Positions 1 to 8,399 of a stretch of DNA of 45,591 bases are shown here, piece by piece; position 1 is the first letter of the stretch; every line of letters starts with the position of its first letter. Under the pieces are notes generated by a model, which made no database searches, had not been told where the DNA came from, and worked only from the letters and a program-made list of their open reading frames with translations. Both the position numbers and the translations under genes were made by a program. Source of the stretch: Clostridium sp. (GTDB lineage: Bacteria; Bacillota; Clostridia; Clostridiales; Clostridiaceae); contig SVCL01000069.1 of assembly GCA_015058405.1 (NCBI GenBank), positions 1 through 45,591 on the forward strand, in the 5' to 3' direction.

Positions 1-1332
1 TACACCACCATTGATAGCGTAAAGTAAACATTTAGCAAGGTTAGCTCTAGCTCCGAAGAATTGCATTTCCTTACCTGTTTGAGTCGCAGATACACAGCAG
101 CAGATTGAGTAGTCATCTCCCCATACTGGTTTCATAACGTCATCATTTTCGTATTGGATTGAGCTTGTATTAACTGAAATCTTAGCAGCATACTTCTTGA
201 AGTTTTCTGGAAGTGCTGATGAATAGAATACAGTTAAGTTTGGTTCTGGTGAAGGTCCCATGTTTTCTAGTGTATGTAAGAAACGGTAATCGTTCTTTGT
301 TACCATGTGACGTCCGTCAACACCTATACCAGCTAATCCTATAGTAACCCATGAAGGATCTCCTGAGAATAATTCGTTGTAAGAAGTTATTCTTGCGAAT
401 TTAACCATTCTACATTTTATTGTTAAGTGGTCTATTAATTGTTGAGCTTCTTCTTCAGTGATAACTCCATTTTCAAGGTCTCTTTGTATATATATATCAA
501 GGAATGTAGAAACACGTCCTATTGACATAGCTGCACCATTTTGAGTTTTGATTGCTGCAAGATATCCAAAGTATAACCATTGAACTGCTTCCTTAGCGTT
601 CTTAGCTGGTTCAGATATATCATATCCATAGCTTTCAGCCATTTTCTTCATTTCTTTAAGAGCTTTTACTTGTTCTGCGATTTCTTCTCTTAAACGGATA
701 ACATCATCTGTCATAGTTCCGTCACCACAGTTAGCATGATCTTTTTGTTTTGATTCTATAAGATAATCTATACCGTAAAGAGCAATTCTTCTGTAGTCAC
801 CTACTATACGTCCACGTCCATAAGTATCTGGAAGTCCTGTTATGATATGGCTGCTACGAGCTGCTCTCATTTCAGGTGTATAAGCATCGAATACTGCTTG
901 GTTATGTGTTTTATGATATTCAGTGAATATCTTGTGTAATTGTGGATCTGGTGTATATCCATAGTTTTCGCAAGATTGTTCTGCCATTCTTATACCACCA
1001 TATGGCATGAAAGCTCTCTTAAGAGGCTTGTCAGTTTGAAGACCAACGATTTGTTCAAGATCTTTTAAAGATTCATCGATGTATCCAGGGCCATAAGCTG
1101 TAAGTCCAGAAACAACTTCTGTTTCCATATCAAGAACTCCACCTTTAGCTCTTTCTTCCTTTTGTAATTCTTGTAATCTTCCCCATAGCTTGTTTGTAGC
1201 ATCTGTTGGACCAGCAAGGAAAGATTCATCACCATCATATGGTTTATAGTTCTTTTGGATGAAGTCTCTAACATTAATTTCTTCTTTCCATAGTCTTCCT
1301 TCAAAGCCAGACCATTGTTCTTTTTGTAACAT
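1..1332 (-). CDS. pflB: Formate acetyltransferase (pyruvate formate-lyase), 3' end cut by window edge
   Basis: This is the glycyl-radical enzyme that splits pyruvate and CoA into acetyl-CoA and formate in the anaerobic cytoplasm. The first 444 codons are read, starting from ATG at 1332 behind a strong AAGGAGGA site. The N-terminus [15 protein letters not shown] and the block [17 protein letters not shown] are typical of PFL. The active-site cysteine pair lies in [20 protein letters not shown], at about residues 412-413. The C-terminal glycyl-radical loop and the activase gene pflA, normally just downstream, would lie left of the window. The reading frame runs through the edge without a stop. 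Identification is close to certain. Confidence 0.97.
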   Translation of the reverse strand, partial: MLQKEQWSGFEGRLWKEEINVRDFIQKNYKPYDGDESFLAGPTDATNKLWGRLQELQKEERAKGGVLDMETEVVSGLTAYGPGYIDESLKDLEQIVGLQTDKPLKRAFMPYGGIRMAEQSCENYGYTPDPQLHKIFTEYHKTHNQAVFDAYTPEMRAARSSHIITGLPDTYGRGRIVGDYRRIALYGIDYLIESKQKDHANCGDGTMTDDVIRLREEIAEQVKALKEMKKMAESYGYDISEPAKNAKEAVQWLYFGYLAAIKTQNGAAMSIGRVSTFLDIYIQRDLENGVITEEEAQQLIDHLTIKCRMVKFARITSYNELFSGDPSWVTIGLAGIGVDGRHMVTKNDYRFLHTLENMGPSPEPNLTVFYSSALPENFKKYAAKISVNTSSIQYENDDVMKPVWGDDYSICCCVSATQTGKEMQFFGARANLAKCLLYAINGGV

Positions 1333-1468
1333 GTCTATTCCTCCTTGTACTTTATATATTTATATTATTAATTAAGTATAAGCTAATATAAGTTAAAATT
1401 TATCTTTTCTAAGTTACACCATATAAATATATGCAACCTTGAATTAATAAAATCAAATAATCTAAGTA

Positions 1469-1648
1469 ATACGTTTTATGAAATGTTCTAAAGCTAATTA
1501 GCTTTACAGAAAACATATACATAGAATTAAAAATGTAACCTTTTCAAAATACAAAAATATAAAAATTCGTAATTAAAAGAGTCCGCGATGAGTAAAATTA
1601 ATTTTAATGATCTATGAATAATTTAGGAAACATTTCATAAAACCGTAT
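1469..1648 (-). repeat. Long-range inverted repeat in the pflB leader
   Basis: The left arm at 1469-1487 (ATACGTTTTATGAAATGTT) is the reverse complement of the right arm at 1629-1648, with a single extra base in the right arm. The similarity continues weakly into CTAAA on the loop side. About 140 bases separate the arms. In a pflB transcript starting near 1676 the arms could pair and enclose the palindrome at 1489-1506. Alternatively, each arm could be one copy of a protein-binding site in opposite orientation. The repeat itself is seen directly; its role is unknown. Confidence 0.6.
1489..1506. promoter_or_regulatory. 18-bp perfect palindrome upstream of pflB
   Basis: TAAAGCTAATTAGCTTTA is self-complementary over all 18 bases and lies 157 bases upstream of the pflB start, directly beside the left arm of the long inverted repeat. 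It could be an operator for a dimeric regulator or a small RNA hairpin. It does not match the Rex consensus (TTGTTAA-N4-TTAACAA). Confidence 0.45.
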
Positions 1649-1682
1649 ATTGCCATTTATGATATACATTCTCAATTAAGAG

Positions 1683-1709
1683 ATTATATCATCTTCCATC
1701 GTTAGTCAA
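1683..1709 (-). promoter_or_regulatory. Candidate pflB promoter
   Basis: Read on the minus strand, TTGACT (1704-1709) is followed after 15 bases by TATAAT (1683-1688). The spacer is shorter than the ideal 17, and shifting the -10 to TAATCT would give 17. If used, the pflB leader would be about 340 bases long and would contain both inverted-repeat elements. Confidence 0.3.
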
Positions 1710-2023
1710 TATTTATTATATACTATTTTTATATATTTTATTACATTTTTTTCTTAGATTCTTTATAACTATTTTATCTTACTAAAATCATATATGTCAA
1801 TTAAAAACATTATAAAAACCCCTCATCAACTAAAATTACTAAAATTCCGAATATTTTCACATGTAAAAATATGCAGTTTGATGAATATTTTTATACTATT
1901 TTAAAATTTGCTTAATAATTAATTTTTTTATTTTTTTCTATACAATTTTGTTTCTAGTACTTTTTAAATAATATTAAAATCAGTAAATAATGTTCCGTTT
2001 TTTAAATATATTATTAAAATATA

Positions 2024-2080
2024 TAAGCCAAGATTTTTATACATTTTAAATTAATAAAAATGCATAATTATCTTGGCTTA
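2024..2080. repeat. Long hairpin (about 22 bp stem) between genes
   Basis: Outer arms TAAGCCAAGAT (2024-2034) and ATCTTGGCTTA (2070-2080) pair perfectly. The inner parts TTATACATTTT and AAAATGCATAA continue the pairing with one mismatch around a loop of roughly nine bases. On the plus strand a T-run (TATTTTTTTATAA) follows within about ten bases. There is no plus-strand gene upstream, so this may be a terminator for antisense reading, a protective 3' structure for the small gene at 2195-2491, or a relic of a small mobile element. Confidence 0.5.
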
Positions 2081-2194
2081 ATTAAACTATTTTTTTATAA
2101 TCTCATAGTACTTTTAGATAGATTCTTTGTTGATATTTAAAGAAAATATGTAAATTAATCGTGTATATTCAATTTATTTTTTAAATTAAAACAA

Positions 2195-2491
2195 CTATTT
2201 ATAAGAATTAAATAATTTAGAATCATCCGGAACATTTTCCAAGTATCTTATTTTTCCAAACTCATCCAGTTCAGCAACATCTATTCCCACTTGTGTATAA
2301 ACAGTTCCATCCTTCTTATATCCGTTTAATACAAAGGACATATCTTCTGAAAAAAGATTAATTAAATTATCTCTTGACTCTTTGTCGACTATTGACTTAT
2401 CAAAAAGATCAAAATATCTCTCTAATAACTCAGTATTATGTTTTCCTTCATCCCCTAATGATTTATTTTTAGACTTTTCATTTACTTGCAT
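2195..2491 (-). CDS. Small NTF2/SnoaL-like protein, probably internally shortened
   Basis: This 98-residue protein starts at ATG 2491 behind GCGAGGAGT. Its first half (LLERYFDLFDKS followed by LINLFSEDMSFVLNG) looks like the opening helix and strand of SnoaL/NTF2-like proteins. Its end (TQVGIDVAELDEFGKIRYL followed by ENVPDD) looks like the closing strand. The family normally has about 120-140 residues, and the segment between FVLNG and the TQVGIDVAEL block looks too short. An in-frame internal deletion is therefore likely, which fits other genes in this window. It lies downstream of the terminator of the MBOAT operon and so is probably transcribed alone. Function unknown; the family call is moderate. 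Confidence 0.5.
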   Translation of the reverse strand: MQVNEKSKNKSLGDEGKHNTELLERYFDLFDKSIVDKESRDNLINLFSEDMSFVLNGYKKDGTVYTQVGIDVAELDEFGKIRYLENVPDDSKLFNSYK

Positions 2492-2580
2492 TATTACTCC
2501 TCGCTTTCAATTTTTATTATTATTAATATTTTCATTAATAATTTAAATTATAACTAACTACAAATGTTAAACTTAAATAT

Positions 2581-2623
2581 AAACAAAAAACTCACAACAT
2601 TAAAAATACAAATGTTGTGAGTT
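2581..2623 (-). terminator. Rho-independent terminator of the ligase-MBOAT operon
   Basis: A perfect 13-bp stem (AACTCACAACATT / AATGTTGTGAGTT at 2589-2601 and 2611-2623) with a 9-base loop is followed on the minus strand by TTTTTTGTTT. It sits 38 bases after the stop of the SGNH gene. Confidence 0.9.
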
Positions 2624-2660
2624 AAATTATAAATATGTTTTTTTACTAATTCCTATATAC

Positions 2661-3611
2661 TTAATTTTCAACTTGGTACGTATCTTTTAAGTATTCATTT
2701 AAATTATAATTCCAAGCTTCTTTATATTCTTCATCTTGACGATGATCAACCAAAGATGTATTTTGTGATAAATACTTCCCTATATACTCAGTTATCTTTT
2801 TAGCTCCTGAAAAATTAACATGATCTCCGCCATCGTATGTTTCATTTGTCCAATCTATCTTCAATTCATCATTCTTTAAATTCAAATCTATAAATTGCAA
2901 ATTATTTTCTTCTGCAAAATTCTTAACAGCATTATGTTTTGCATACTTCCAATTAACAGGTGTTGGATTAGAATAAAAAATTAATTGAATATTATTTTTA
3001 TTACAAAGCTTAATTATCTCATTCAAATAATACTTTTGTAATCCACTTATTTCTTGAACTTCATCGGTTTCATCCAAACAAATTTCTTCAGTATATGGCT
3101 TGACATTATTATTAAATTTAAATCCTTTAAATTTGGTTCCTTTAACATCTTCTGAGTTTGTATCATCACTTTTTTTATTGAAAAACTTAAATTTTTTCCA
3201 ATCATTATGATATTTATATATTTCAAAATACTCATTAAAAAAACTTTTAAAAACCTTATCTGTCTCACTATTAAATCCTAAAATACTATAAATAGTATTA
3301 GTTTCAAACATTACTACTTTTGGGCTTTGTTTTTTTAATGATTTTCTGAACAAATAATATGTATCCTGTAACCTTTGTGCAGATACTCCTAAATTGTATC
3401 CTGTAAATCCATACTTTCTCCAAATCTCCATGGGAGAAATTCCTGTATATGCTTCACTATCTCCAATAATAAAATAATCAATACTATTATCTTTCTCTAA
3501 ATCAAGATCACTTTTTCTTGTTCTATCTATAAAAATATTTCCCGCAAAATTTATTATCAAAAAGAATATCATTAAAAATGCTATAGACTTGATAACTTTA
3601 ATATACTTCAT
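2661..3611 (-). CDS. DltD-like SGNH-fold hydrolase, membrane-anchored partner of the MBOAT protein
   Basis: This 316-residue protein has one N-terminal membrane segment (about residues 8-27), which places the rest outside the cell. The SGNH block I is YFIIGDSEAYTG (about residues 46-57, nucleophile in GDSE). The C-terminal block is YDGGDHVNFSGAKKI, giving the DxxH-type catalytic histidine. In Dlt systems the SGNH protein DltD works with the MBOAT DltB to place D-alanine on lipoteichoic acid. It is shorter than classical DltD and only remotely like it, so the substrate may differ. It is the last gene of the operon, 12 bases after the MBOAT gene, and starts at ATG 3611 behind AGGAGGCAG. The fold call is good; the exact acyl group and acceptor are unknown. 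Confidence 0.75.
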   Translation of the reverse strand: MKYIKVIKSIAFLMIFFLIINFAGNIFIDRTRKSDLDLEKDNSIDYFIIGDSEAYTGISPMEIWRKYGFTGYNLGVSAQRLQDTYYLFRKSLKKQSPKVVMFETNTIYSILGFNSETDKVFKSFFNEYFEIYKYHNDWKKFKFFNKKSDDTNSEDVKGTKFKGFKFNNNVKPYTEEICLDETDEVQEISGLQKYYLNEIIKLCNKNNIQLIFYSNPTPVNWKYAKHNAVKNFAEENNLQFIDLNLKNDELKIDWTNETYDGGDHVNFSGAKKITEYIGKYLSQNTSLVDHRQDEEYKEAWNYNLNEYLKDTYQVEN

Positions 3612-3623
3612 AAGTGCTGCCTC

Positions 3624-5207
3624 CTAGAATCCTGCATAGATTAAATCCGCTGGAACATACCCTTCTCCATAAGCTCCAAAAATAATTATTATAAGTATGG
3701 CTATATAATAGAAATTCCATCTAATAAAAATATTCATATTAGATATTTCTTCTCGAATTGAAATTCCTTTTTCTTTAAGAAGCCCAACAATAAACACAAT
3801 AATAACTGCAATTAAAATTATCCAAAGATCCTTTACATCCATTCCTAATTCGGATATAGTTCCATTGCTTAAATCAGATAATGAGAACTTAGTAAAAATA
3901 GCATTTAACATTGATAAACCAGCCTTTATTCCGTTAGCCCTAAAGAACATCTCACCAGTAAAAATAATTACAAGCATTTTAACTGTTTGTAAAACTCTAT
4001 ATACTACTTTATTTTTATTTATCCTTAAATATGAAATAACCTTAGTATTATAAGGTTCTAATATTTTACCAAGTAAAATTAGTATAAAATAATACATACC
4101 ATAAAATATATAACTCCATCTACTTCCATGCCAAATACCATTAGAAAGCCAAACTGCAAACAATGCTATAGCAGAAGTAACAATTTTACCAGCATTTTTC
4201 CCATACTTTTTCCTAGTTTTTTTACCAATTTTTTTTACCCATTTAGTTAAAGATAAAGGATAAAAAATATAATCTTTAAACCATGTTCCAAGAGTTATAT
4301 GCCAACGTTGCCAAAACTCTGATGGTGTTTTAGAAAAGAAAGGTTGACGGAAATTTTCAGGAATTTTCACCCCAAACATTTCTCCAATACCAATTGTTAT
4401 ATCTATGGTCCCAGAAAAGTTCATATATAACTGAATGGTATAAAAAATTGCTCCCAATATGACTACTACTCCACCATATTCCTTATTACTATCAAATACA
4501 TTCTTTATAAAAAGATTAAGCCTATCTGCTATAACAATGTTTTTAAAAACTCCCCATATAATCCTTTGAACTCCAAAAGTTACATTTTTATATTTTAGAG
4601 GCTCTCCAGCATATAAACTTTCCGCAATATCTGAATATCTACAAATAGGTCCTTCCATTATTATAGGAAAGAAGGACATAAATAAAGCTAATCTACCTAG
4701 ATTAGTATCTGCCTCGATTTTTTCTTGATAAACATCTACTATGTACGATATAGCTTGTAATGTATAAAATGAAATACCAATAGGTGCTACTAACTTTAGT
4801 TCTTCAAATGAACTTGTTATAGATAGCACTTTAAAAAACAAATTAGTATTATTAATCAAAAAGTCAAAATATTTAAAGGTTCCCAATATAATCATATTAA
4901 ACAATATACCAACCAATAAAATTATTCGCTTTTTCTTTATATATGATGTTTTTAACTTTGCAACATCATCTACAACCTTCTTACTTTTCAAATACTCCTT
5001 CTTAAAGTAAGATAGACAAATTCCAACGAAATAAATTGAAATTGTTGTCCAAAACAAATAAACAATAAGCCCTCCACTTATTAAGTAGAAGAATACACAA
5101 TTAGATATTAATAAAATTAACCATCTATAGCTCTTAGCAGTAATCTTATATAATACTAAAATTACTGGTAAGATAATGCCTAGATAGCAAAAAGAAACAT
5201 AATCCAT
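3624..5207 (-). CDS. MBOAT-family O-acyltransferase (DltB/AlgI-like)
   Basis: This 527-residue polytopic membrane protein carries the family signatures APIGISFYTLQAISY (about 141-155), EFWQRWHITLGTWFKDYIFYPL (about 298-317) and WLSNGIWHGSRW (about 353-364). H360 in WHGS is the conserved MBOAT histidine and H303 is the second one. The family moves acyl groups from a carrier across the membrane to extracellular polymers. DltB does this with D-alanyl-DltC. Here the start lies one base after the carrier-protein stop and the SGNH gene follows, so the protein most likely takes its cargo from the adjacent carrier. Which aminoacyl group it takes is inference. The dltB symbol is avoided because the operon is not a standard dlt operon. 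Confidence 0.88.
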   Translation of the reverse strand: MDYVSFCYLGIILPVILVLYKITAKSYRWLILLISNCVFFYLISGGLIVYLFWTTISIYFVGICLSYFKKEYLKSKKVVDDVAKLKTSYIKKKRIILLVGILFNMIILGTFKYFDFLINNTNLFFKVLSITSSFEELKLVAPIGISFYTLQAISYIVDVYQEKIEADTNLGRLALFMSFFPIIMEGPICRYSDIAESLYAGEPLKYKNVTFGVQRIIWGVFKNIVIADRLNLFIKNVFDSNKEYGGVVVILGAIFYTIQLYMNFSGTIDITIGIGEMFGVKIPENFRQPFFSKTPSEFWQRWHITLGTWFKDYIFYPLSLTKWVKKIGKKTRKKYGKNAGKIVTSAIALFAVWLSNGIWHGSRWSYIFYGMYYFILILLGKILEPYNTKVISYLRINKNKVVYRVLQTVKMLVIIFTGEMFFRANGIKAGLSMLNAIFTKFSLSDLSNGTISELGMDVKDLWIILIAVIIVFIVGLLKEKGISIREEISNMNIFIRWNFYYIAILIIIIFGAYGEGYVPADLIYAGF

Positions 5208-5208
5208 T

Positions 5209-5439
5209 TTAATCTTCCTTTTGTAACCTTTGAATTAAATTAAAAATAGCTTCTGCTGAATTAAAGTTTGCAGGTATCAAATCCACAGGTTTAATTGAAA
5301 CTTCAAATTCATCTTCTATATCTGAAACTAATGATAAAATATCTAATGAATCAAGAATTCCATTATCAATAAGTTTATCTTCTTTGCTGTAATCAACATC
5401 TGAATTAATATCTTCTAAAATTTCTAATAAATTTTCCAT
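5209..5439 (-). CDS. Acyl carrier protein (DltC-like)
   Basis: This small acidic carrier has a phosphopantetheine site in DNGILDSLDILSLVSDIEDE, with the serine at about residue 31. The ATG at 5439 (MENLLEILED) is preferred over a GTG three codons upstream because AAGGTGAG lies nine bases before the ATG. The D-S-L-D context is closer to DltC and aminoacyl carriers than to the fatty-acid ACP motif (DSLD versus GADSLD). It sits between the PLP decarboxylase and the MBOAT gene, with gaps of 18 bases and one base. The expected role is to hold the activated amino acid as a thioester during decarboxylation and hand it to the MBOAT protein. Confidence 0.85.
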   Translation of the reverse strand: MENLLEILEDINSDVDYSKEDKLIDNGILDSLDILSLVSDIEDEFEVSIKPVDLIPANFNSAEAIFNLIQRLQKED

Positions 5440-5457
5440 AAAACTCACTCACCTTTT

Positions 5458-6645
5458 TTAATTATTTGTATTTTGTATATAATTTAACTTAGAAGTTAAA
5501 AAACTATCTCTTACTAATCTAAAACCTTTTTCCTTAGAATATAAAATTACTTTTGGAAGATCACGACTTAAAAATAAAGCCATTGCCTCTGTTATTGAAT
5601 AAGCTCCTACTTTCTTAAATATAAGCTTGTCCTGCAACTTAAGATTTTTCAAAGGATACTGTTTTACAAGTATATCGCTTACCGTACAAAGTGAACCACA
5701 AACATTCCACTCTTTTTCCTCTCCCTCATTTTCTTCATTCCAGTGAATAATATAAGGTTTCTTCATTGCCATTATTTGTCCATAATAATTAACTTGATGA
5801 ATTCCTCCATCAACTATGCAGTAATTTTGATTTTTATTTTCCTTCATATCAACTACACTTGTAATATATGTTCCACAATAAGCCGCAATAAATCTTCCCA
5901 TTTCTAATGTAATCTTTCCTTTGAATTTCATATTCTTAAGCTTGTCAGAAAGAACATTTAATGTTTCCTCTTCACAATCCTTATCTTCTTCAAAATAGCA
6001 TACAGAAAGGCCTGGTCCATATTCTAACTTTTCCACAGTAAATCCATGTTCTCTTTCTAAACCTTCACAAAAATTATCTAACATATCTAATTCTTTAACT
6101 ATTTTTTTTGCTGATTTCTTTTGTGTACCTGAATAAAACTGTATTCCTTCAATATGAATATACTCATATTCATTCCTATTAACTATAATCTCATTAATAA
6201 TTGTTTCATCCATCCCAAATTGATTTCCTGCAGTTAATCTAAGTAAAACATTAATCTTTTTTTTAAGTTTTTTAGTACACTCTGCAATCAACTTTAATTG
6301 CAATAAAGACTCTACAGTATAAACAATTTTATTACCATAACTCAGAATTGCATATTCAATATCTTTAGGATTTTTAAAGACACCAGACATAATCACCTTA
6401 TCCATGGATATTTCTGATTTTTCACAAATAGCAAATTCTCCTGGCGAACAGACTTCAAACCCATCAATATTACTTTCAATTTCTTTTATTATGAAAGGAT
6501 TTGCCTTCATTGCATAACATAAATCGATATTGGAGCCTACTACAGATTTAATTCTATTAATGCCTCTAACTAGAATATCTGTATCAAAAACGTAAAAAGG
6601 TGTTTTATACTTTGATATAACATCCTTTAAAAAAATATCATTCAT
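5458..6645 (-). CDS. Fold-type III PLP-dependent decarboxylase (BtrK/VinO/DAP-decarboxylase-like)
   Basis: This 395-residue protein has an alanine-racemase-type barrel followed by a decarboxylase beta-domain. The PLP lysine is K47 in CYAMKANPF. The phosphate-binding glycine loop is EYGPGLSVCYF (about 208-218), and LEMGRFIAAYCG (about 247-258) matches the usual EPGR block. CGSLCTVSDIL (about 316-326) carries the catalytic cysteine loop, and GAYSITEAMALFLSRDLP (347-364) is the C-terminal block. The usual GxHxHxGS motif reads GIQFYSGTQ (167-175), so its histidines are replaced. Placement between an adenylating enzyme and a carrier protein matches BtrK in butirosin and VinO in vicenistatin biosynthesis, which decarboxylate carrier-bound acidic amino acids. 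A racemase is less likely because of the cysteine loop. Confidence 0.82.
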   Translation of the reverse strand: MNDIFLKDVISKYKTPFYVFDTDILVRGINRIKSVVGSNIDLCYAMKANPFIIKEIESNIDGFEVCSPGEFAICEKSEISMDKVIMSGVFKNPKDIEYAILSYGNKIVYTVESLLQLKLIAECTKKLKKKINVLLRLTAGNQFGMDETIINEIIVNRNEYEYIHIEGIQFYSGTQKKSAKKIVKELDMLDNFCEGLEREHGFTVEKLEYGPGLSVCYFEEDKDCEEETLNVLSDKLKNMKFKGKITLEMGRFIAAYCGTYITSVVDMKENKNQNYCIVDGGIHQVNYYGQIMAMKKPYIIHWNEENEGEEKEWNVCGSLCTVSDILVKQYPLKNLKLQDKLIFKKVGAYSITEAMALFLSRDLPKVILYSKEKGFRLVRDSFLTSKLNYIQNTNN

Positions 6646-6653
6646 CTATTATT

Positions 6654-8159
6654 TCATCCTCTCATAGTCATAAGTTTTTTTCTATCTATCTTTCCATTCG
6701 CAGTAATAGGCAGTTCATCAATTAAATGGAACTCTCTAGGTATCATATAAGAAGGCATAGCCCCTCTCATCTTCTTTTGAATTTCTCTCTTCTCAATACT
6801 ACCTACATAAAATGTAACTAACTTTTCTTTCTTTCTATCAAAAAGGCAGCATGCTCTATCAATACCCTTATATCCATTTAACGCTACTTCAATTTCCTCA
6901 AGTTCAATACGATGTCCCATATACTTTATTTGGAAATCCTTACGACCTGAGAAACAAAGATTATTGTTATCATCATAAAAAGCAAGATCTCCAGTTCTAT
7001 ATATTCGTTCCTCGTATTGTGAATTTAATGGATTTTGAACAAATGCTTTTCTAGTTTGTTCTTCATTGTTGTAATACCCTAAGGCAACTGTAGTACCAGA
7101 AACACATATTTCTCCTACCTTTCCCTTTTCAGTTATCTCCTCATTATTTTCTCCAAGTAAAAATACCTTTTCATTTGGAAATGCCTTACCTATAGGTAAT
7201 ACTTCATTATCATCTATATCTCCATCAATAACATAATATGTGCAATTACAAGTTATTTCAGTTGGACCATATAAATTAACAAAAGTTGCATCTGGCAAAG
7301 CTTGTTGCCATAACTTTAAATGCTTTATTGGCATTACTTCACCACTAAATAATATTTTATTAACAGTTGTAGGTACCTTATATGTTAATCCTTTTAACTG
7401 TGTTATTAAACATAATGCTGAAGTTGCCCATATCATTGTTGTTACTTTTTCATTACATAAATAATCAAGCAATGTAGTTACTATGGAAAAATAATGTTTA
7501 GGTATTATTACCATTGTTGCTCCTACTTTTAATGTTGAATATATATCTTTTACTGATACATCGAAGTCAAAAGGCGCTTGATTTCCAATTACATCTCTTT
7601 CAGTAATATCAAACTTTTCAGGAAAATAACTCATAAAATCCAAAACATTTTTATGACTAACCAAAACTCCTTTTGGTACTCCTGTAGAACCAGAAGTAAA
7701 ATTACAATAAAGAGGATCTATATCTAAAGCCGACTCTCTTATTTTTTTTAACTTTTCTTCATTAATTTGGGTTCTTATAATTTCACTATACTCAATTAAG
7801 CATCCTGAAAAATCAATATTTTTTAAAATATCTACATATTCACTTTGTGTAATTATACATTTTGCCTGTGTAACTTCTAAGATTTGTTTAATACGTGTCT
7901 TTGTTTGTTCAGGACTGATAAAAACATAAAAACAGCCAGAATATACAATTCCCATAAATGCAGTTAATGCTTCAACACTTTTATTCATAAATACTATTAT
8001 TGGTTTTCTAGAGACTTCATATTCCGCTAGTCCACTTCCTATATGCTTAGCATTATCCATTAATTCTATATACGAACAACTACTTTTATCATCTTTTACT
8101 GCAACCTTACTCGGACATCTTTTGGCTGAAGATTCAAGATATTCTAACACACTTTTCAT
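6654..8159 (-). CDS. Amino-acid adenylating enzyme (DltA/VinN-like AMP-forming ligase)
   Basis: This 501-residue stand-alone adenylation enzyme activates a carboxylate with ATP and loads it onto a carrier. Core motifs are all present: FTSGSTGVPKG (154-164), FDFDVSVKDIYS, NLYGPTEIT, YRTGDLAFYDD, GRKDFQIKYMGHRIELEEIE, and the catalytic lysine in PITANGKIDRKKL near the C-terminus. It resembles DltA and NRPS adenylation domains. The substrate cannot be read reliably by eye. It is the first gene of a five-gene operon, with 8 bases between its stop and the decarboxylase start. The ATG at 8159 has AGAAAGGAAAG upstream. A DltA assignment is doubtful because a PLP decarboxylase follows immediately. 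An acidic amino acid (Asp or Glu) or its decarboxylation product is the more likely substrate. Confidence 0.85.
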   Translation of the reverse strand: MKSVLEYLESSAKRCPSKVAVKDDKSSCSYIELMDNAKHIGSGLAEYEVSRKPIIVFMNKSVEALTAFMGIVYSGCFYVFISPEQTKTRIKQILEVTQAKCIITQSEYVDILKNIDFSGCLIEYSEIIRTQINEEKLKKIRESALDIDPLYCNFTSGSTGVPKGVLVSHKNVLDFMSYFPEKFDITERDVIGNQAPFDFDVSVKDIYSTLKVGATMVIIPKHYFSIVTTLLDYLCNEKVTTMIWATSALCLITQLKGLTYKVPTTVNKILFSGEVMPIKHLKLWQQALPDATFVNLYGPTEITCNCTYYVIDGDIDDNEVLPIGKAFPNEKVFLLGENNEEITEKGKVGEICVSGTTVALGYYNNEEQTRKAFVQNPLNSQYEERIYRTGDLAFYDDNNNLCFSGRKDFQIKYMGHRIELEEIEVALNGYKGIDRACCLFDRKKEKLVTFYVGSIEKREIQKKMRGAMPSYMIPREFHLIDELPITANGKIDRKKLMTMRG

Positions 8160-8271
8160 TATTTCTTTCCTTTCTACTTATTGAATAAAATTATCATATT
8201 TATCTTTTAATGAAATTTTTTTATAACAACTACCTCAAAAAACTCATCCCTATTTTTACAATTAATTCATA

Positions 8272-8319
8272 ATTATATAATACCAATAAAAACTTATATA
8301 ATTCTTTACTAATTCTTAA
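8272..8319 (-). promoter_or_regulatory. Candidate activated promoter of the ligase-MBOAT operon with direct repeats
   Basis: On the minus strand a TATAAT (8272-8277) has no good -35, but directly upstream of the -35 position lie two direct repeats, TTAAGAAT (8312-8319) and TAAAGAAT (8301-8308), 11 bases apart. This layout is typical of promoters activated by OmpR/PhoB-type regulators, and such a regulator gene (9982-10689) lies just upstream. The regulatory link is inference. Confidence 0.35.
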
Positions 8320-8356
8320 GATTTGTAAAGAAAAGAACTCACATGTTTATTATAAC

Positions 8357-8393
8357 AAAAAAGGAGCTATTATCCATAAAAAGAATAGCTCCT
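8357..8393 (-). terminator. Terminator after the two-component genes
   Basis: A perfect 10-bp stem AGGAGCTATT / AATAGCTCCT (8362-8371, 8384-8393) is followed on the minus strand by TTTTTTG. A T-rich tract also lies on the plus side (ATGTTTTTATTT). It separates the histidine kinase from the ligase operon, so that operon needs its own promoter. Confidence 0.85.
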
Positions 8394-8399
8394 ATGTTT

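Larger units (their letters stand above)
1333..2194. other. Long intergenic region upstream of pflB
   Basis: These 860 bases hold no convincing gene on either strand. They are extremely AT-rich. They contain an 18-bp perfect palindrome, a pair of long inverted repeats about 140 bases apart, a candidate promoter for pflB, and a separate long hairpin at 2024-2080, each listed separately. One GC-rich patch (1580-1590, GAGTCCGCGAT) stands out from the AT-rich surroundings and has no explanation that I can give. Confidence 0.6.

Noticed and set aside
1065..1304. Minus-strand frame of 79 codons inside pflB
   Set aside because: It lies in another frame of the pflB gene, whose own frame is open and matches PFL throughout.
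1333..1680. ZTP (pfl-motif) riboswitch before pflB
   Set aside because: The GC-rich conserved pseudoknot elements are absent; the leader is almost entirely A and T.
6654..8159. Naming the ligase dltA and the operon a standard dlt operon
   Set aside because: A PLP decarboxylase lies between ligase and carrier, gene order differs from dltABCD, and the SGNH protein is only remotely like DltD.
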